Assembly (NCBI RefSeq): GCF_000308755.1
Contig: NZ_BAGF01000075.1
Coordinates: 124,001 to 188,000, forward strand
DNA from: Nocardia pneumoniae NBRC 100136
Lineage (GTDB): Bacteria > Actinomycetota > Actinomycetes > Mycobacteriales > Mycobacteriaceae
Length of the DNA: 64,000 nucleotides
Reading direction: 5' to 3'
The position numbers and the translations under genes are program-made. Below the pieces are notes generated by a model. It did not search any database. It was not told where the DNA came from and saw nothing but the letters and a program-made list of their open reading frames with translations. Positions 24,230 through 33,254 of the stretch are shown here, in pieces. The first letter of the stretch is position 1. Each line of letters begins with the position of its first letter.

Positions 24230-25974
24230 CGCGCGGCATCTCCCCCGCGCCCGGCGCCGACCAGTGCGTCGGGATCGTCCTCGAGCAGGTGTCGTGCCGC
24301 GGCGCGCTGCACTTTTCCGCTCGTTGTTTTGGGGATGCTGCGCGGCGCGACAATTCGTACGCCCGCGGCCAGTACCCCGGTCCGTTTGCTCACCGCGGCG
24401 CGTATCGCGCGGGCCAGTGTGTCGTATTCCTCTGGTGTGAGGGCGGATTCGACGATCAGATGCAATTCCTCCGACATGCCTTCGGCGTCGGTCACTCCCA
24501 CCGCGGCCACGCCGCCGGGCCGGACGCCCGGCACCTGTTCGGCAGCGATCTCGAAGTCGGTGGGCAGATAGTTCGCACCGCGGATGATGATCAGATCCTT
24601 GCGTCGCCCGGTGACCCGCAGTCGTCCATCCCGCAGATAGCCCATATCGCCGGTGTCCCACCAGCCGTCCACGCGCGTGGCCGCGGTCGCCTCGGGCAAC
24701 CGGAAGTAGCCCGGCGTGGTGGACGGTCCGCGGAATTGCACGCGGCCGATCAGATCCGGGCCGCGCGGCACACCGTTCTGGTCCAAGATCCGGACCTCGG
24801 TGCCCGCCACGGGTGCGCCGCAGTCGACGATCTCGAGCGCGTCGCCATCGTCGGCCGGAACGTCCATGGCCACACCGTCTTCGACGAGTGCCCGGCGCGA
24901 GACCGAGTCGTACGCGATCGGCGCCCGCGGCTGTGACACCGTCACCGCGAGCGATGCCTCGGCCAGCCCGTAGCACGGCACGAGCGCGTCGGGCGGAAGT
25001 CCCCAGGCGCGGAACCGGTCGACGAACCGTCGCACCGTCGCCGGATGGATCGGTTCCGCTCCGCAGAACAGGAACCGCCACGTGGACAGGTCCACCCCGT
25101 CGAGTTCGCTGTCGGCGATCCGCGCCGCGGCATAGCCGTAGGCGAAATTCGGTGCCGCGGTGAGCGTTCCTCGATGCCGGTGCACCGCGCGCAGCCAGTC
25201 AGCCGGATGGCGCAGGAAGCGGTTCGGCGGGATCAGCACCGCGTCGACGCCGCGGAACAGCGGCGTCAGGAATCCGCCGATCAGTCCCATGTCATGGTGC
25301 AGCGGCAGCCAGCCCACCCAGGTGTCGCCGGCACCGATCGCGGCGGCGCGGGCGATCTGCTCGCAATTGGCGGCCAGATTCGCGTGGGTGACCTGGACCC
25401 CCTTCGGTGTGCCGGTCGAGCCGGAAGTGGCCTGGATGAACGCGAGATCGTCCGGTGCGGGCAGGCGAGGCGTGAGCGCGGGCGTGTCCGGTGCGCTGGC
25501 CAGCGCGTGCAACACCGTGGCGTCGATCGCCTTCACCGACGCGGGCAGGGGCACAGCGTTCAGCACCGATTCGGCGGCCACCACGGCCGCGGGTTCCAGA
25601 TAGGCGAGCAGCCGGGTGAAACGATCCAGGAAGATCTCCGCTGCCCCGAATCCGCCCGGGGTGGCGATCGCCGTGGGCACCGCGCCGAGCAGCAGTGCGC
25701 CGAAGAACGCCGTGACGAACTCCGCCGAAGTGGGCAGGCACAGCAGCACCCGATCGCCCTTGCGCACCCCTGCGTCGGCCAGCCCGGCCGCCGCCCGGCT
25801 CGCCACGCCGACGAGATGGTCGTGCCGCCAAGCGATCTCGTCGGCGTCAGGTGCCCCGGCACGCTCGGCCATGATGGTCGTCGACGCCACTGCCGTGCCC
25901 CGCTCGCCGCCTGCCAGCAGTGCGTGCACGATGCTCGGGTGTGCGGGGCGAAGCGCATCGGATGGTGTGGTCAT
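24226..25974 (-). CDS. Fatty acyl-AMP ligase (FAAL-type), 582 aa
   Basis: An ANL-superfamily adenylating enzyme. P-loop TSGSTGTPKGVQVTH; FAAL-typical WLPLHHDMGLIGGFLTPLF; FLFCGAEPIHPATV; CYGLAEASLAVTV; WDTGDMGYLRDGRLRVTGRRKD; C-terminal lysine in SIPKTTSGKVQR. FAALs convert free fatty acids to acyl-adenylates and load them on an ACP rather than on CoA. ATGA couplings to the ACP upstream and the P450 downstream strongly suggest it charges the operon's own ACPs. The length matches the family. Confidence 0.92.
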   Translation of the reverse strand: MTTPSDALRPAHPSIVHALLAGGERGTAVASTTIMAERAGAPDADEIAWRHDHLVGVASRAAAGLADAGVRKGDRVLLCLPTSAEFVTAFFGALLLGAVPTAIATPGGFGAAEIFLDRFTRLLAYLEPAAVVAAESVLNAVPLPASVKAIDATVLHALASAPDTPALTPRLPAPDDLAFIQATSGSTGTPKGVQVTHANLAANCEQIARAAAIGAGDTWVGWLPLHHDMGLIGGFLTPLFRGVDAVLIPPNRFLRHPADWLRAVHRHRGTLTAAPNFAYGYAAARIADSELDGVDLSTWRFLFCGAEPIHPATVRRFVDRFRAWGLPPDALVPCYGLAEASLAVTVSQPRAPIAYDSVSRRALVEDGVAMDVPADDGDALEIVDCGAPVAGTEVRILDQNGVPRGPDLIGRVQFRGPSTTPGYFRLPEATAATRVDGWWDTGDMGYLRDGRLRVTGRRKDLIIIRGANYLPTDFEIAAEQVPGVRPGGVAAVGVTDAEGMSEELHLIVESALTPEEYDTLARAIRAAVSKRTGVLAAGVRIVAPRSIPKTTSGKVQRAAARHLLEDDPDALVGAGRGGDAAR

Positions 25975-26225
25975 GCCTGGTCCTCGACGTATCGCACGAT
26001 CGTGGCGACCGTGGTCAGCCGGACGGCGACATCCTCCGGAATGGTCACGGAGAAGGCCTGTTCCAGCTGGATGGTCAGTTCGATGGCGGTCGGCGAGTCG
26101 AGTCCGTAGTCGATCAACGGCGTCGCCGGGTCCAGGTCGGCGGCGGCCACCCACAGCACCTCCCCGACGATCGCGCGTACTCGCGCCTCCAGATCGGCAG
26201 CGCCGATATCACCGCGCGTGCTCAT
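25971..26225 (-). CDS. Acyl carrier protein, 84 aa
   Basis: A stand-alone ACP. The phosphopantetheine attachment motif DYGLDSPTAIEL has Ser44. Surrounding helices are acidic (EQAFSVTIPEDVAV). The context between FAAL and a P-loop kinase, with 4-base overlaps on each side, suggests it carries the FAAL-activated fatty acyl chain. It is one of two ACPs in the operon; this one has a proline after the serine and is quite different from the one at 32985-33254. Confidence 0.93.
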   Translation of the reverse strand: MSTRGDIGAADLEARVRAIVGEVLWVAAADLDPATPLIDYGLDSPTAIELTIQLEQAFSVTIPEDVAVRLTTVATIVRYVEDQA

Positions 26226-27070
26226 CCCAGCAACTTCCCTTCCGTCACGCAGGAGCGCACCGATTCCTCGATATCGACGCCGTCACCGGTGTCGATGCGG
26301 TGGAATCCCACCTCGGGGAACGCGGTCGCGAGGGTTTCGCGCACCCGCTCGTAGCCGGTGCGCAGAGCGGCCAGCCGCTCGGCCGTCTCATGGGCCTCGA
26401 CGGGCCCGTGCGCCGACCGCTGCACGCAGCGCGCCGCGGCCTGCTCCGGTGGCGCGTCCAGCCACAGCACCGCATCGGGCAGCGTGGTGCGGAACCGTTC
26501 GGCGAAACCGGACACGGCGCCGGAGATATCGCGTTCCACCAGCTCCGCGATCTCCGACAGCAGCAGCCACGGGTCCGGCGAACTGCCCAGCCGGGCCGCC
26601 TGAGTGTGCTGCCAAGCCAGGATGTCGGCGAAGGTGCCGGGGCGATGCCGTTCCAGTACCGCGGCGATCTCGTCCTCCCGCTCGCGGCAGCGTCCGTCGG
26701 TGCCCGCCAGCGCCACGTACAGCGGGCCGTAGACCAGCAGTTCGATCAGCGGATGCCGTTCGAAGACCAGCACATCCGGTGCCCAGGTGCGCAGGAAGTG
26801 CTGTTCCACGGGGCCGAACAGGGTCATCTGCAGGTACATCGCGGTGGCCTTCATCGCCACGTCGCCGATCTCGTCGCAGCCGACGCTGAACGCCCTGAGC
26901 TGCCGGGACAGATCCGCGAGCGGGACGTCCCTGGTGTCGTGGAAGTCGGGGCAGGTCATCGAGGCGAACCGGCCGACACCGGCGGGCTCGGCCAGCGCGC
27001 GCAGCCCGGCCAGCACCGAGGACTTCCCCGCGCCGTCGATGCCGACCAGGGCGACCCGGCGGGTGCTCAT
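26222..27070 (-). CDS. Thymidylate-kinase-like P-loop protein, 282 aa
   Basis: Walker A is ALVGIDGAGKSSVL (residues 8-20). FERHPLIELLVYGPLY resembles the dTMP-kinase DRY/H region. VLWLDAPPEQAAARCVQR near residue 205 is the kinase LID-type segment. True dTMP kinases are about 210 residues; here roughly 70 extra residues are present and the thymidine-contacting motifs are not obvious. It probably phosphorylates a small molecule or lipid in the pathway rather than dTMP. It overlaps the giant fusion gene upstream and the ACP downstream by 4 bases. The fusion protein ends in a second domain of the same class. Confidence 0.8.
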   Translation of the reverse strand: MSTRRVALVGIDGAGKSSVLAGLRALAEPAGVGRFASMTCPDFHDTRDVPLADLSRQLRAFSVGCDEIGDVAMKATAMYLQMTLFGPVEQHFLRTWAPDVLVFERHPLIELLVYGPLYVALAGTDGRCREREDEIAAVLERHRPGTFADILAWQHTQAARLGSSPDPWLLLSEIAELVERDISGAVSGFAERFRTTLPDAVLWLDAPPEQAAARCVQRSAHGPVEAHETAERLAALRTGYERVRETLATAFPEVGFHRIDTGDGVDIEESVRSCVTEGKLLG

Positions 27071-30000
27071 CGGTCGTCCTCGCGCAGCTGGGTGAGCACG
27101 GCGCGGGTGACCTCCGCGGGCGCCGCGGCGCCGTCGAGGCGGATCCAGCCGAGTTCCTCCGACAGCGCGTCGAGTGCCTCGTGGCTGCGCTGCTGGAAGG
27201 TCAGGAACGACTCCTCGTCGCCGTAGCCGCTCTCGTAGTCACTGCGCAAGCGCTTGCGGGCCAGCGCGTCCTGCGGACGCACCGCGAGGTAGAAGGTGCG
27301 GTCGGGCTCCGGGAATCCCGCCGCCAGGCTGCGCAGCACGGCCGGGTCACCGCCATGTGCGACCTCGGTGGCGTAGTACTTGTACCAATAGGCGTTGGCG
27401 AGCACGATGTCCGCGTCGCGTTCGGCGGCCAGGTCCAGCGAGAGCTGCATGGCGTGGAACAGGAAGTGCGCGCGGCTGAGCGGGGTGAGCAACTGGAGAT
27501 AGCCGTAGATCTCGGCGGGACTGCCCCAGGGGAGTTTCGAGGAGACCTTGGGGTCGAGGAACGCGTCCCAGATCGTCACCGCGGCAACGCTGTGCCCCTG
27601 CGCCTCGAACTCGGCGGCGATCCTGGCCACCTGGGTCGTCTTGCCCGAACCGTCGCCACCCGCGAGGCAGATGAGACGTTTGCGTGCGGTCAGTGTGGTG
27701 TCCTTTCCCGAGCCACGCACAATGCGCGGCGGTGCGGCGAAATCCGTTGTTGTGATCGGTGTTTCCGGCCTCGCTCGGTCTGGCGGGTCCGTTTCCGGCG
27801 TTTCGCGAATCGCGGTGTCCGGTCGGGGCTCGTGGGAGACCGACTCGGTCACGGCGGGTTCGTCCGCCGGATCGCCGCCGTCCAGGACCTGCACCAGACC
27901 CGCACCGCCGTCGACCCGGATGCGCTGACCCGATCGCACCGCCGTCGTCGCCCCCGCCACATTCAGCACCGCCGGAATGCCGTACTCGCGTCCGATCACG
28001 GCCGCGTGCGACAGCATGCCGCCCACCTCGGTGACCACGCCGGCCACCAACCCCAGCGCGGGCGTCCAGCCGGGATCGGTGAACCGCGTGACGAGGATGT
28101 CGCCCTCGCGCAGCTGGTCGATGTGGTCCAGCGAGGTGATCACCCGGGCCGTGCCCTCGGCCACGCCTGGACTGCATCCGAGGCCGGACAGGTCGCCATG
28201 CCCCACCACGCGCACCGCCGCGACGGTCACCCCGCCGCCGAGTTCGTGCGGCGGCACGAGATCGCGGTAGCCCGCGTACATCGCACGGCGGTAGGCGATC
28301 ACGGGCGCGAGGTCGCTGCTGGCCGCTCGGCCCGCGACCAGATCGGTCAGCTGGTGGATGGTCAGCTGGAACGCGTCGTCGGCGTGTTCCAGCACGCCTG
28401 CCGCGGCCAGCCGGGTACCGGCTTCCACCACGTAGGCGCGGACCACGGCGTAGCACTGCGAGGAGAATTCGCGCATCCGCTCACGGGCGACCAGATAACG
28501 CCGCATCCGCTCGATCTGCTTGTCCAGCGCCTTGGCGTACCGCACCCGCGTCGTCGGCCGGGCGCGGACCCGGGCGCGCACCGCCGCGAGCTCGGACTCG
28601 TAGCGTTTGCGCTGCTCCACCAGGGTGGTCGCGGGATCGGCGGGCACGGTCCCGTTGTCGAGCATCACCGCGATCATCGCCCGCACTCGCTGCGGGTCCT
28701 CCGACCAGCGCGGGCAGGTCAGGTCGAGTTCGGCGTCGGCGTGGAAGCCCTGTTCGTCGAGGAAAGCCGCGAGCGCCTCGTCCCACGCCGGGCTGTCGAG
28801 CCCGGATTCCCGTGCCACTCGGTGCAATTCGACGATGCCGCGTTGCAGCGCCATGTGGCTGATCTCGGCGAGGCCGCCCATGAGGGCGATGGCCGAGGTG
28901 GTCGCGCCGGTGGCCGCGTCCACTTTGTCCAGCAGCTGCTTGAAATCGGTTTGCAGGCTCGAGTTGTGGTAGATGGTGGTGAAGTAGGTGCGCTCGGTGG
29001 CGGCGTGCACGGTGAGCAGGCAGTCGGCCAGGTCGGCGGCGAAGGTCGCCTCGTCGGTCCGCGGCAGCGCGCGTACCCGTTCCCGCCAGGCCTGGTACTT
29101 GGCGGGCCAGCTCGCGGCGAACGCGTCGACCGCTTCGAGCTGTTCGCGATAGCTGCGCTGCACGGCCAAGGCGACGGGCAGCGCGCGAGCAATGGTCAAC
29201 GGCGTGTTCGGTGTGCGAATCGGCCCCTGCGGGCCGTATTCGTTGAGGACGCCCAGATCGTCGTCGAAATGCTGCTCGTCGAAGCCGGGAATGCGCCGGA
29301 AGCACTGCTTCACCGCGCTGACGTTCCAGTAGGCCCGGCCGTAGTACATGGCCATCCAGTCCGGCTCCCGCCCCGGCTCGGCCAGCCCGAGCCCCTCGAA
29401 GAACCGCTGCATCGAGTACTGGAAGGCGTTGTCGTACAACGAGAACATCATCGGCGTGCACACCCGCGCCGAGACCCCGCCGTCCCGGAGATCCGCGTCG
29501 GAGAACTGCTCGATGTCGGTGCGCCAGCTGATCGCGGTGACCGCGCGTGACTGCAGCAGCCACAGTGCGCCGTCGCCGTCGATCGCCCACTCGATGTCCT
29601 GCGGCCGGTGCCGGCGCGCCTGCACGGTGAGCAGCAGCGCGGCCAGCGCCGCGGTGTCGGTGGCGTCCAAGTGGACATCCTCCTGTCCCGCGTCGCGCGC
29701 CACCACGGCCCCATCCGACAGCCGAAGGGTGTAGCGAGTGGGCGCGACCTGCCCGGAGACCAGTCGCTCGCCCACGCCGTGGCAGGTCTCCACCACCGCG
29801 TGCTCCTCGATGCCCGAAAGCACGTCGATACTGAAACCGACACCAGCGCAACGAGCGTCGACCATGCGCTGCACCAGCACGGCGACACTTGCGTCCGCCT
29901 CGGCCAGACCGCGCCGGGACAGGTAGGCCCGCACTCGTTCGTTGCGCACCGACGCCCGGCACTGCTCGATGTGCGTCCGCAGCCCGGCCGCGTCGGTGAT

Positions 30001-32988
30001 GTCCAGGTAGGACTCGTACTGTCCGGCGAAACTGGCGTCGTCGAGATCCTCGAGCACGCCGCTGGAGCGCGCCGCCACCGGGAATCCGCCGATCGCCCGC
30101 ACCCAGCCGGTCAGCTCGTCGTCGGCGACGGCGTCCAGGTCCAGGTCAGCGGGTACGACGAAGCCGGGTGGGACGGAGAATCCGTCGGAGAGCAGTTCGT
30201 GCAGGGTGGCGGCCTTGGCGCCCGCCCGCGACGGGGTGAAGTCGGCCGCACCGAGGAACATCGGTGTCGGACCGGACGCGGTCGTTGGGGTGATCACGGT
30301 GGTGGCTCCTGTCGGCAGCAGAACCGGGCGAACGTCGTGGCGGGCGGCCAGTTCCCGCGCTTGGCGTACGCCAGCGGCGGTGAGCGCGCCGTAGGACGGG
30401 CTCGCGGTGCGCGGCTCGAAGCCGAGCAGCAGTGTCTCGGCCATGCACGCGTACACGATCCCGGCGGGCAGCCCGGTTTCCGGAAAGGGCGGGGTCTGGC
30501 CGAGCGGCAGCGCCATGCGGCCGCCGTCGACCAGGGTGATGTGCGGCTGCTCGGCTACCGCCGGGTCCACATCGCCGGGCACAGCCAGATCGCAGATCAG
30601 CACGGGGTGATCGGTGGCGAGATGCCGGGTCGTGACCAGTGGCGCGGCCGAGTTGGTCGCGGTGACCACGACCCGGCAATCGCGCAGCGCGGTGAGGTCC
30701 TCGCTCACGACGACCTCGCCAGGCAGTCCGGCGGCCACCCGGCGCAGCCGCGCTCCGGCGCCGGGCCTGCCCACCAGGACCAGTGCATCAGCCAGTGGCG
30801 CAACGAGTTCGGCCATGACCGCACCGATGTTGCCGAGCGCTCCGAGGATGCCGACCCGCCGCTGTCCCGGCGCGAGGGCGGTCAGCTCTGCGTGCAGCAC
30901 CGCATAGGCGCAGGCTGCCGTGAGTGAATTGCCGGAGGTCACGGTGACGGTGTCCTCCGCCACCTCGCGCGCGGCGTCGGTGACGATCGACGTGTAGCCG
31001 CCCAGACCGATCACCCTGGCTCCGGCCGCTATCGCCTGTTCGACCGCGAGCCACACCAGATCCCGCACGTAGGTGCGTTCACCGGCGCGCTGGTGCGCGA
31101 CGATCTGCTCGGCCGTCAGCGGCACCGCGATCAGCAGCATCTCGACCTCGGCCCCGGTCGGTGAGGTGATCGTCCGCCTGGTCAATTCGAATGGATCGGC
31201 CACCGCGCGCAGACGTTCGAACAGTGCGGCGAACTGCTCGTCCGTCCATTCCGCCAGCTCGGGGGCGAGCCGGCGCAGATCCGCGACGTCGGGCAGGTTT
31301 GCCAGGAAAGCCACTCTGATCGGTTCGCGCGGATCTCGCGCTGGTGCCGCGTCGGCACGCCGCGGGAGGGGCGCGCGGTCCAGCGCCGCGATTTCGGTGG
31401 TGACCGGTGCGGCCAAGTGCGCCAGCAGCTGGGCGTACTCGCCGCGGTGCAGCAGCGCGGCGACGTCGTCCAGCGCCGCGGCCAGCCGGTCGAGGTCGCT
31501 GTCGCTGACGAAGGCCGAGGGCTGAACGCGCAGCGTGCTCGGAGCCGATAGCGTCGGCAGCATGCGGATCGCGTGGCGGTGCACCAGGTATCCGGCCACG
31601 ATGTAGCCGAAGAGGTCGGGCGCGCAGATCTCGCGTAGCAGAGCGGATTCCGGCTCCGGTACCCGCAGCTCCACCCCTTGGAGAAGACCGCGCCCGCGCA
31701 CGGACACGATCTCCTTCGGCCAGCGGCGGGCCACCGCGTCCAGTCGCGACCGGAGCCGGGTCCCCGCTTCGCTGATCCGGATCTGGTTGGCGCGCAGGAG
31801 ATCCAGGGCGGCGTCCGCGACCGTCGCGGACAGCTCGTCGTCGGCGAAGGTGGAGGTGTGATAGCGCCCGAAGTCGGCGACCGAGTGCCGCCGGTCGACC
31901 AGCAGCGCGGCGATCTTGACCAATCCTCCGCCGAGCGATTTCGACATCAGGTAGTAATCCGCGCGCACCCCGGACGGGGCCGACGCCAGGAACGTGCCGG
32001 TGCGTCCCATGCCGCATTGGATCTCGTCGAAAACCAGTGCCGCCGTGTGCCGGTCCGCCAGTTCGCGCAGGGCCCGCAGGGTCTCGGCGGGAACCTCGCG
32101 GACGCCGCCTTCGCCCTGCACGGGCTCGGCGAACACCGCGGCGACCGGCGACAGATGCCGCCAGCTGCGAACAGGCGTTCCGGCGGCGTCGAAGCCGATG
32201 ACGCCTACCGTGCACAGCTCGTCCGCGAACGCGTCGGCGATCTCCTCCGACGTCCAGGTGTCCAGCCTGCGCCGCTCGGGGCCGGGCACCACCAGGTCGG
32301 CCGGGGTGTCAGCCTGTTCGGTGAGCGCGAAGGCACCTGCGCTCTTGCCGTGGAACGCACCGGCCAGCGAGACGAACACCGGCCCGCGTTCGCGTAGCCG
32401 CGCGATGCGCTCGAGCGTCTCGGTGAGCACCGCGGCGGCCGTGCGCGGCTCGGCGTCGTCGGCGGGCGCGGCGGGTCGCACGTCGTGCAGGCCGTCGCGG
32501 CGCAGCCGACGCAGCGTGCGCCGTATGTCGGCGTCCAAGTCGGACAGGGCACGCGCGTGCGAGACCGCGGCGTGCCTGATCGCCGCTTCGACCGCATCCG
32601 CCCCGGTGGATCCGAAGGTGACGACATACTCGCGGCCGGTGCTCGCGCCGACCGACTCGGACAGCCGCCGCGCCAGCCGCGTCGCGCCGGGCCGGACGCT
32701 GCCCTGCGCCACGAACGGCGCCTGCTGATTCAGCAGCGCCGTCGCCGCTCGTACCAGGGCTGGATGGTTGTGCCCGAACAGTGCCGCGCCGAATCCGCCC
32801 ACGAGATCCAGGACCCGGGTGCCGTCGGCGCGGACGAGGTGGTCGCCCTCCGCGGCGGTGTACACCACGTCCAGGTGGCAGGCCCGCAGCAACTGGGCCA
32901 AGCCGGGCCGGTTGTACTCGGCAAAATCGGTGAAGAGCTCGGATATGGCGGGCGACGCGTGTTCTCGCCGCCCAGAATGGACGGTCAC
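27067..32988 (-). CDS. Four-domain megaenzyme: aminotransferase, acyl-ACP-reductase-like, PEP-synthase-like, P-loop kinase (1973 aa)
   Basis: Domain 1 (about 1-510) is a class III aminotransferase: FGSTGADAVEAAIRHA, FDEIQCGMGRTG with PLP aspartate 321, and MSKSLGGG with Lys350. Domain 2 (about 556-890) matches cyanobacterial acyl-ACP reductase: GLGGYTSIV, VTSGNSLTAACAYAVL, NADPH loop GALGNIG (716-722) and YACMAETLLLGFE, whose Cys848 aligns with the reductase's acyl-accepting cysteine. Domain 3 (about 908-1705) is PEP-synthase-like: ATP-grasp (AARSSGVLEDLDDASFAGQ), linker, and swivel GGMLSHAAVIGREYGIP with His1661. A Pro/Asp-rich linker leads to domain 4 (about 1770-1973), a thymidylate-kinase-like domain with Walker A GGDGSGKTT. 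The predicted chemistry is acyl-ACP to aldehyde, to alkylamine, to ATP-dependent ligation or phosphorylation. The GTG start overlaps the ACP stop. Confidence 0.87.
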   Translation of the reverse strand: MTVHSGRREHASPAISELFTDFAEYNRPGLAQLLRACHLDVVYTAAEGDHLVRADGTRVLDLVGGFGAALFGHNHPALVRAATALLNQQAPFVAQGSVRPGATRLARRLSESVGASTGREYVVTFGSTGADAVEAAIRHAAVSHARALSDLDADIRRTLRRLRRDGLHDVRPAAPADDAEPRTAAAVLTETLERIARLRERGPVFVSLAGAFHGKSAGAFALTEQADTPADLVVPGPERRRLDTWTSEEIADAFADELCTVGVIGFDAAGTPVRSWRHLSPVAAVFAEPVQGEGGVREVPAETLRALRELADRHTAALVFDEIQCGMGRTGTFLASAPSGVRADYYLMSKSLGGGLVKIAALLVDRRHSVADFGRYHTSTFADDELSATVADAALDLLRANQIRISEAGTRLRSRLDAVARRWPKEIVSVRGRGLLQGVELRVPEPESALLREICAPDLFGYIVAGYLVHRHAIRMLPTLSAPSTLRVQPSAFVSDSDLDRLAAALDDVAALLHRGEYAQLLAHLAAPVTTEIAALDRAPLPRRADAAPARDPREPIRVAFLANLPDVADLRRLAPELAEWTDEQFAALFERLRAVADPFELTRRTITSPTGAEVEMLLIAVPLTAEQIVAHQRAGERTYVRDLVWLAVEQAIAAGARVIGLGGYTSIVTDAAREVAEDTVTVTSGNSLTAACAYAVLHAELTALAPGQRRVGILGALGNIGAVMAELVAPLADALVLVGRPGAGARLRRVAAGLPGEVVVSEDLTALRDCRVVVTATNSAAPLVTTRHLATDHPVLICDLAVPGDVDPAVAEQPHITLVDGGRMALPLGQTPPFPETGLPAGIVYACMAETLLLGFEPRTASPSYGALTAAGVRQARELAARHDVRPVLLPTGATTVITPTTASGPTPMFLGAADFTPSRAGAKAATLHELLSDGFSVPPGFVVPADLDLDAVADDELTGWVRAIGGFPVAARSSGVLEDLDDASFAGQYESYLDITDAAGLRTHIEQCRASVRNERVRAYLSRRGLAEADASVAVLVQRMVDARCAGVGFSIDVLSGIEEHAVVETCHGVGERLVSGQVAPTRYTLRLSDGAVVARDAGQEDVHLDATDTAALAALLLTVQARRHRPQDIEWAIDGDGALWLLQSRAVTAISWRTDIEQFSDADLRDGGVSARVCTPMMFSLYDNAFQYSMQRFFEGLGLAEPGREPDWMAMYYGRAYWNVSAVKQCFRRIPGFDEQHFDDDLGVLNEYGPQGPIRTPNTPLTIARALPVALAVQRSYREQLEAVDAFAASWPAKYQAWRERVRALPRTDEATFAADLADCLLTVHAATERTYFTTIYHNSSLQTDFKQLLDKVDAATGATTSAIALMGGLAEISHMALQRGIVELHRVARESGLDSPAWDEALAAFLDEQGFHADAELDLTCPRWSEDPQRVRAMIAVMLDNGTVPADPATTLVEQRKRYESELAAVRARVRARPTTRVRYAKALDKQIERMRRYLVARERMREFSSQCYAVVRAYVVEAGTRLAAAGVLEHADDAFQLTIHQLTDLVAGRAASSDLAPVIAYRRAMYAGYRDLVPPHELGGGVTVAAVRVVGHGDLSGLGCSPGVAEGTARVITSLDHIDQLREGDILVTRFTDPGWTPALGLVAGVVTEVGGMLSHAAVIGREYGIPAVLNVAGATTAVRSGQRIRVDGGAGLVQVLDGGDPADEPAVTESVSHEPRPDTAIRETPETDPPDRARPETPITTTDFAAPPRIVRGSGKDTTLTARKRLICLAGGDGSGKTTQVARIAAEFEAQGHSVAAVTIWDAFLDPKVSSKLPWGSPAEIYGYLQLLTPLSRAHFLFHAMQLSLDLAAERDADIVLANAYWYKYYATEVAHGGDPAVLRSLAAGFPEPDRTFYLAVRPQDALARKRLRSDYESGYGDEESFLTFQQRSHEALDALSEELGWIRLDGAAAPAEVTRAVLTQLREDDR

Positions 32989-33254
32989 GCTCGCGCTCCG
33001 GCCCGTGCGCGCCGGTCGGGTGTCGCTTTCCCCGTCACACAGTGGATCACGTCGCGCGTGGTGTGCAGCGTCGCGGCCTCCTCGTCGGAGATCGTGATAC
33101 CGAACTCGCGCTCCAGCTCGATCACCAACTCCACCGACCGCACCGAGTCCAAGCCATAATCCAGCAATGGCGTGTCTACATCTATTTCGGTCACGTGCAA
33201 ACCGCGTGAGAACAACACGCGCACCCGTTCGCCGACGGTCTCGGATACATTCAT
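32985..33254 (-). CDS. Acyl carrier protein, first gene of the lipid operon, 89 aa
   Basis: The ATG at 33254 has GGAGGGAG 8 bases upstream. The carrier motif LLDYGLDSVRSVELVIELE has phosphopantetheine Ser37. A basic Ala/Arg tail (RRARAGARA) ends the protein. The stop overlaps the GTG of the megaenzyme, suggesting that this ACP delivers acyl chains to the reductase/aminotransferase domains. It heads twelve tightly packed genes running to 14949. Confidence 0.92.
   Translation of the reverse strand: MNVSETVGERVRVLFSRGLHVTEIDVDTPLLDYGLDSVRSVELVIELEREFGITISDEEAATLHTTRDVIHCVTGKATPDRRARAGARA

Noticed and set aside
22820..25081. 753-codon frame joining the P450 with upstream sequence
   Set aside because: The upstream part is an out-of-frame shadow of the FAAL gene. 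The ATG at 24229 overlaps the FAAL stop as all other junctions in this operon do.
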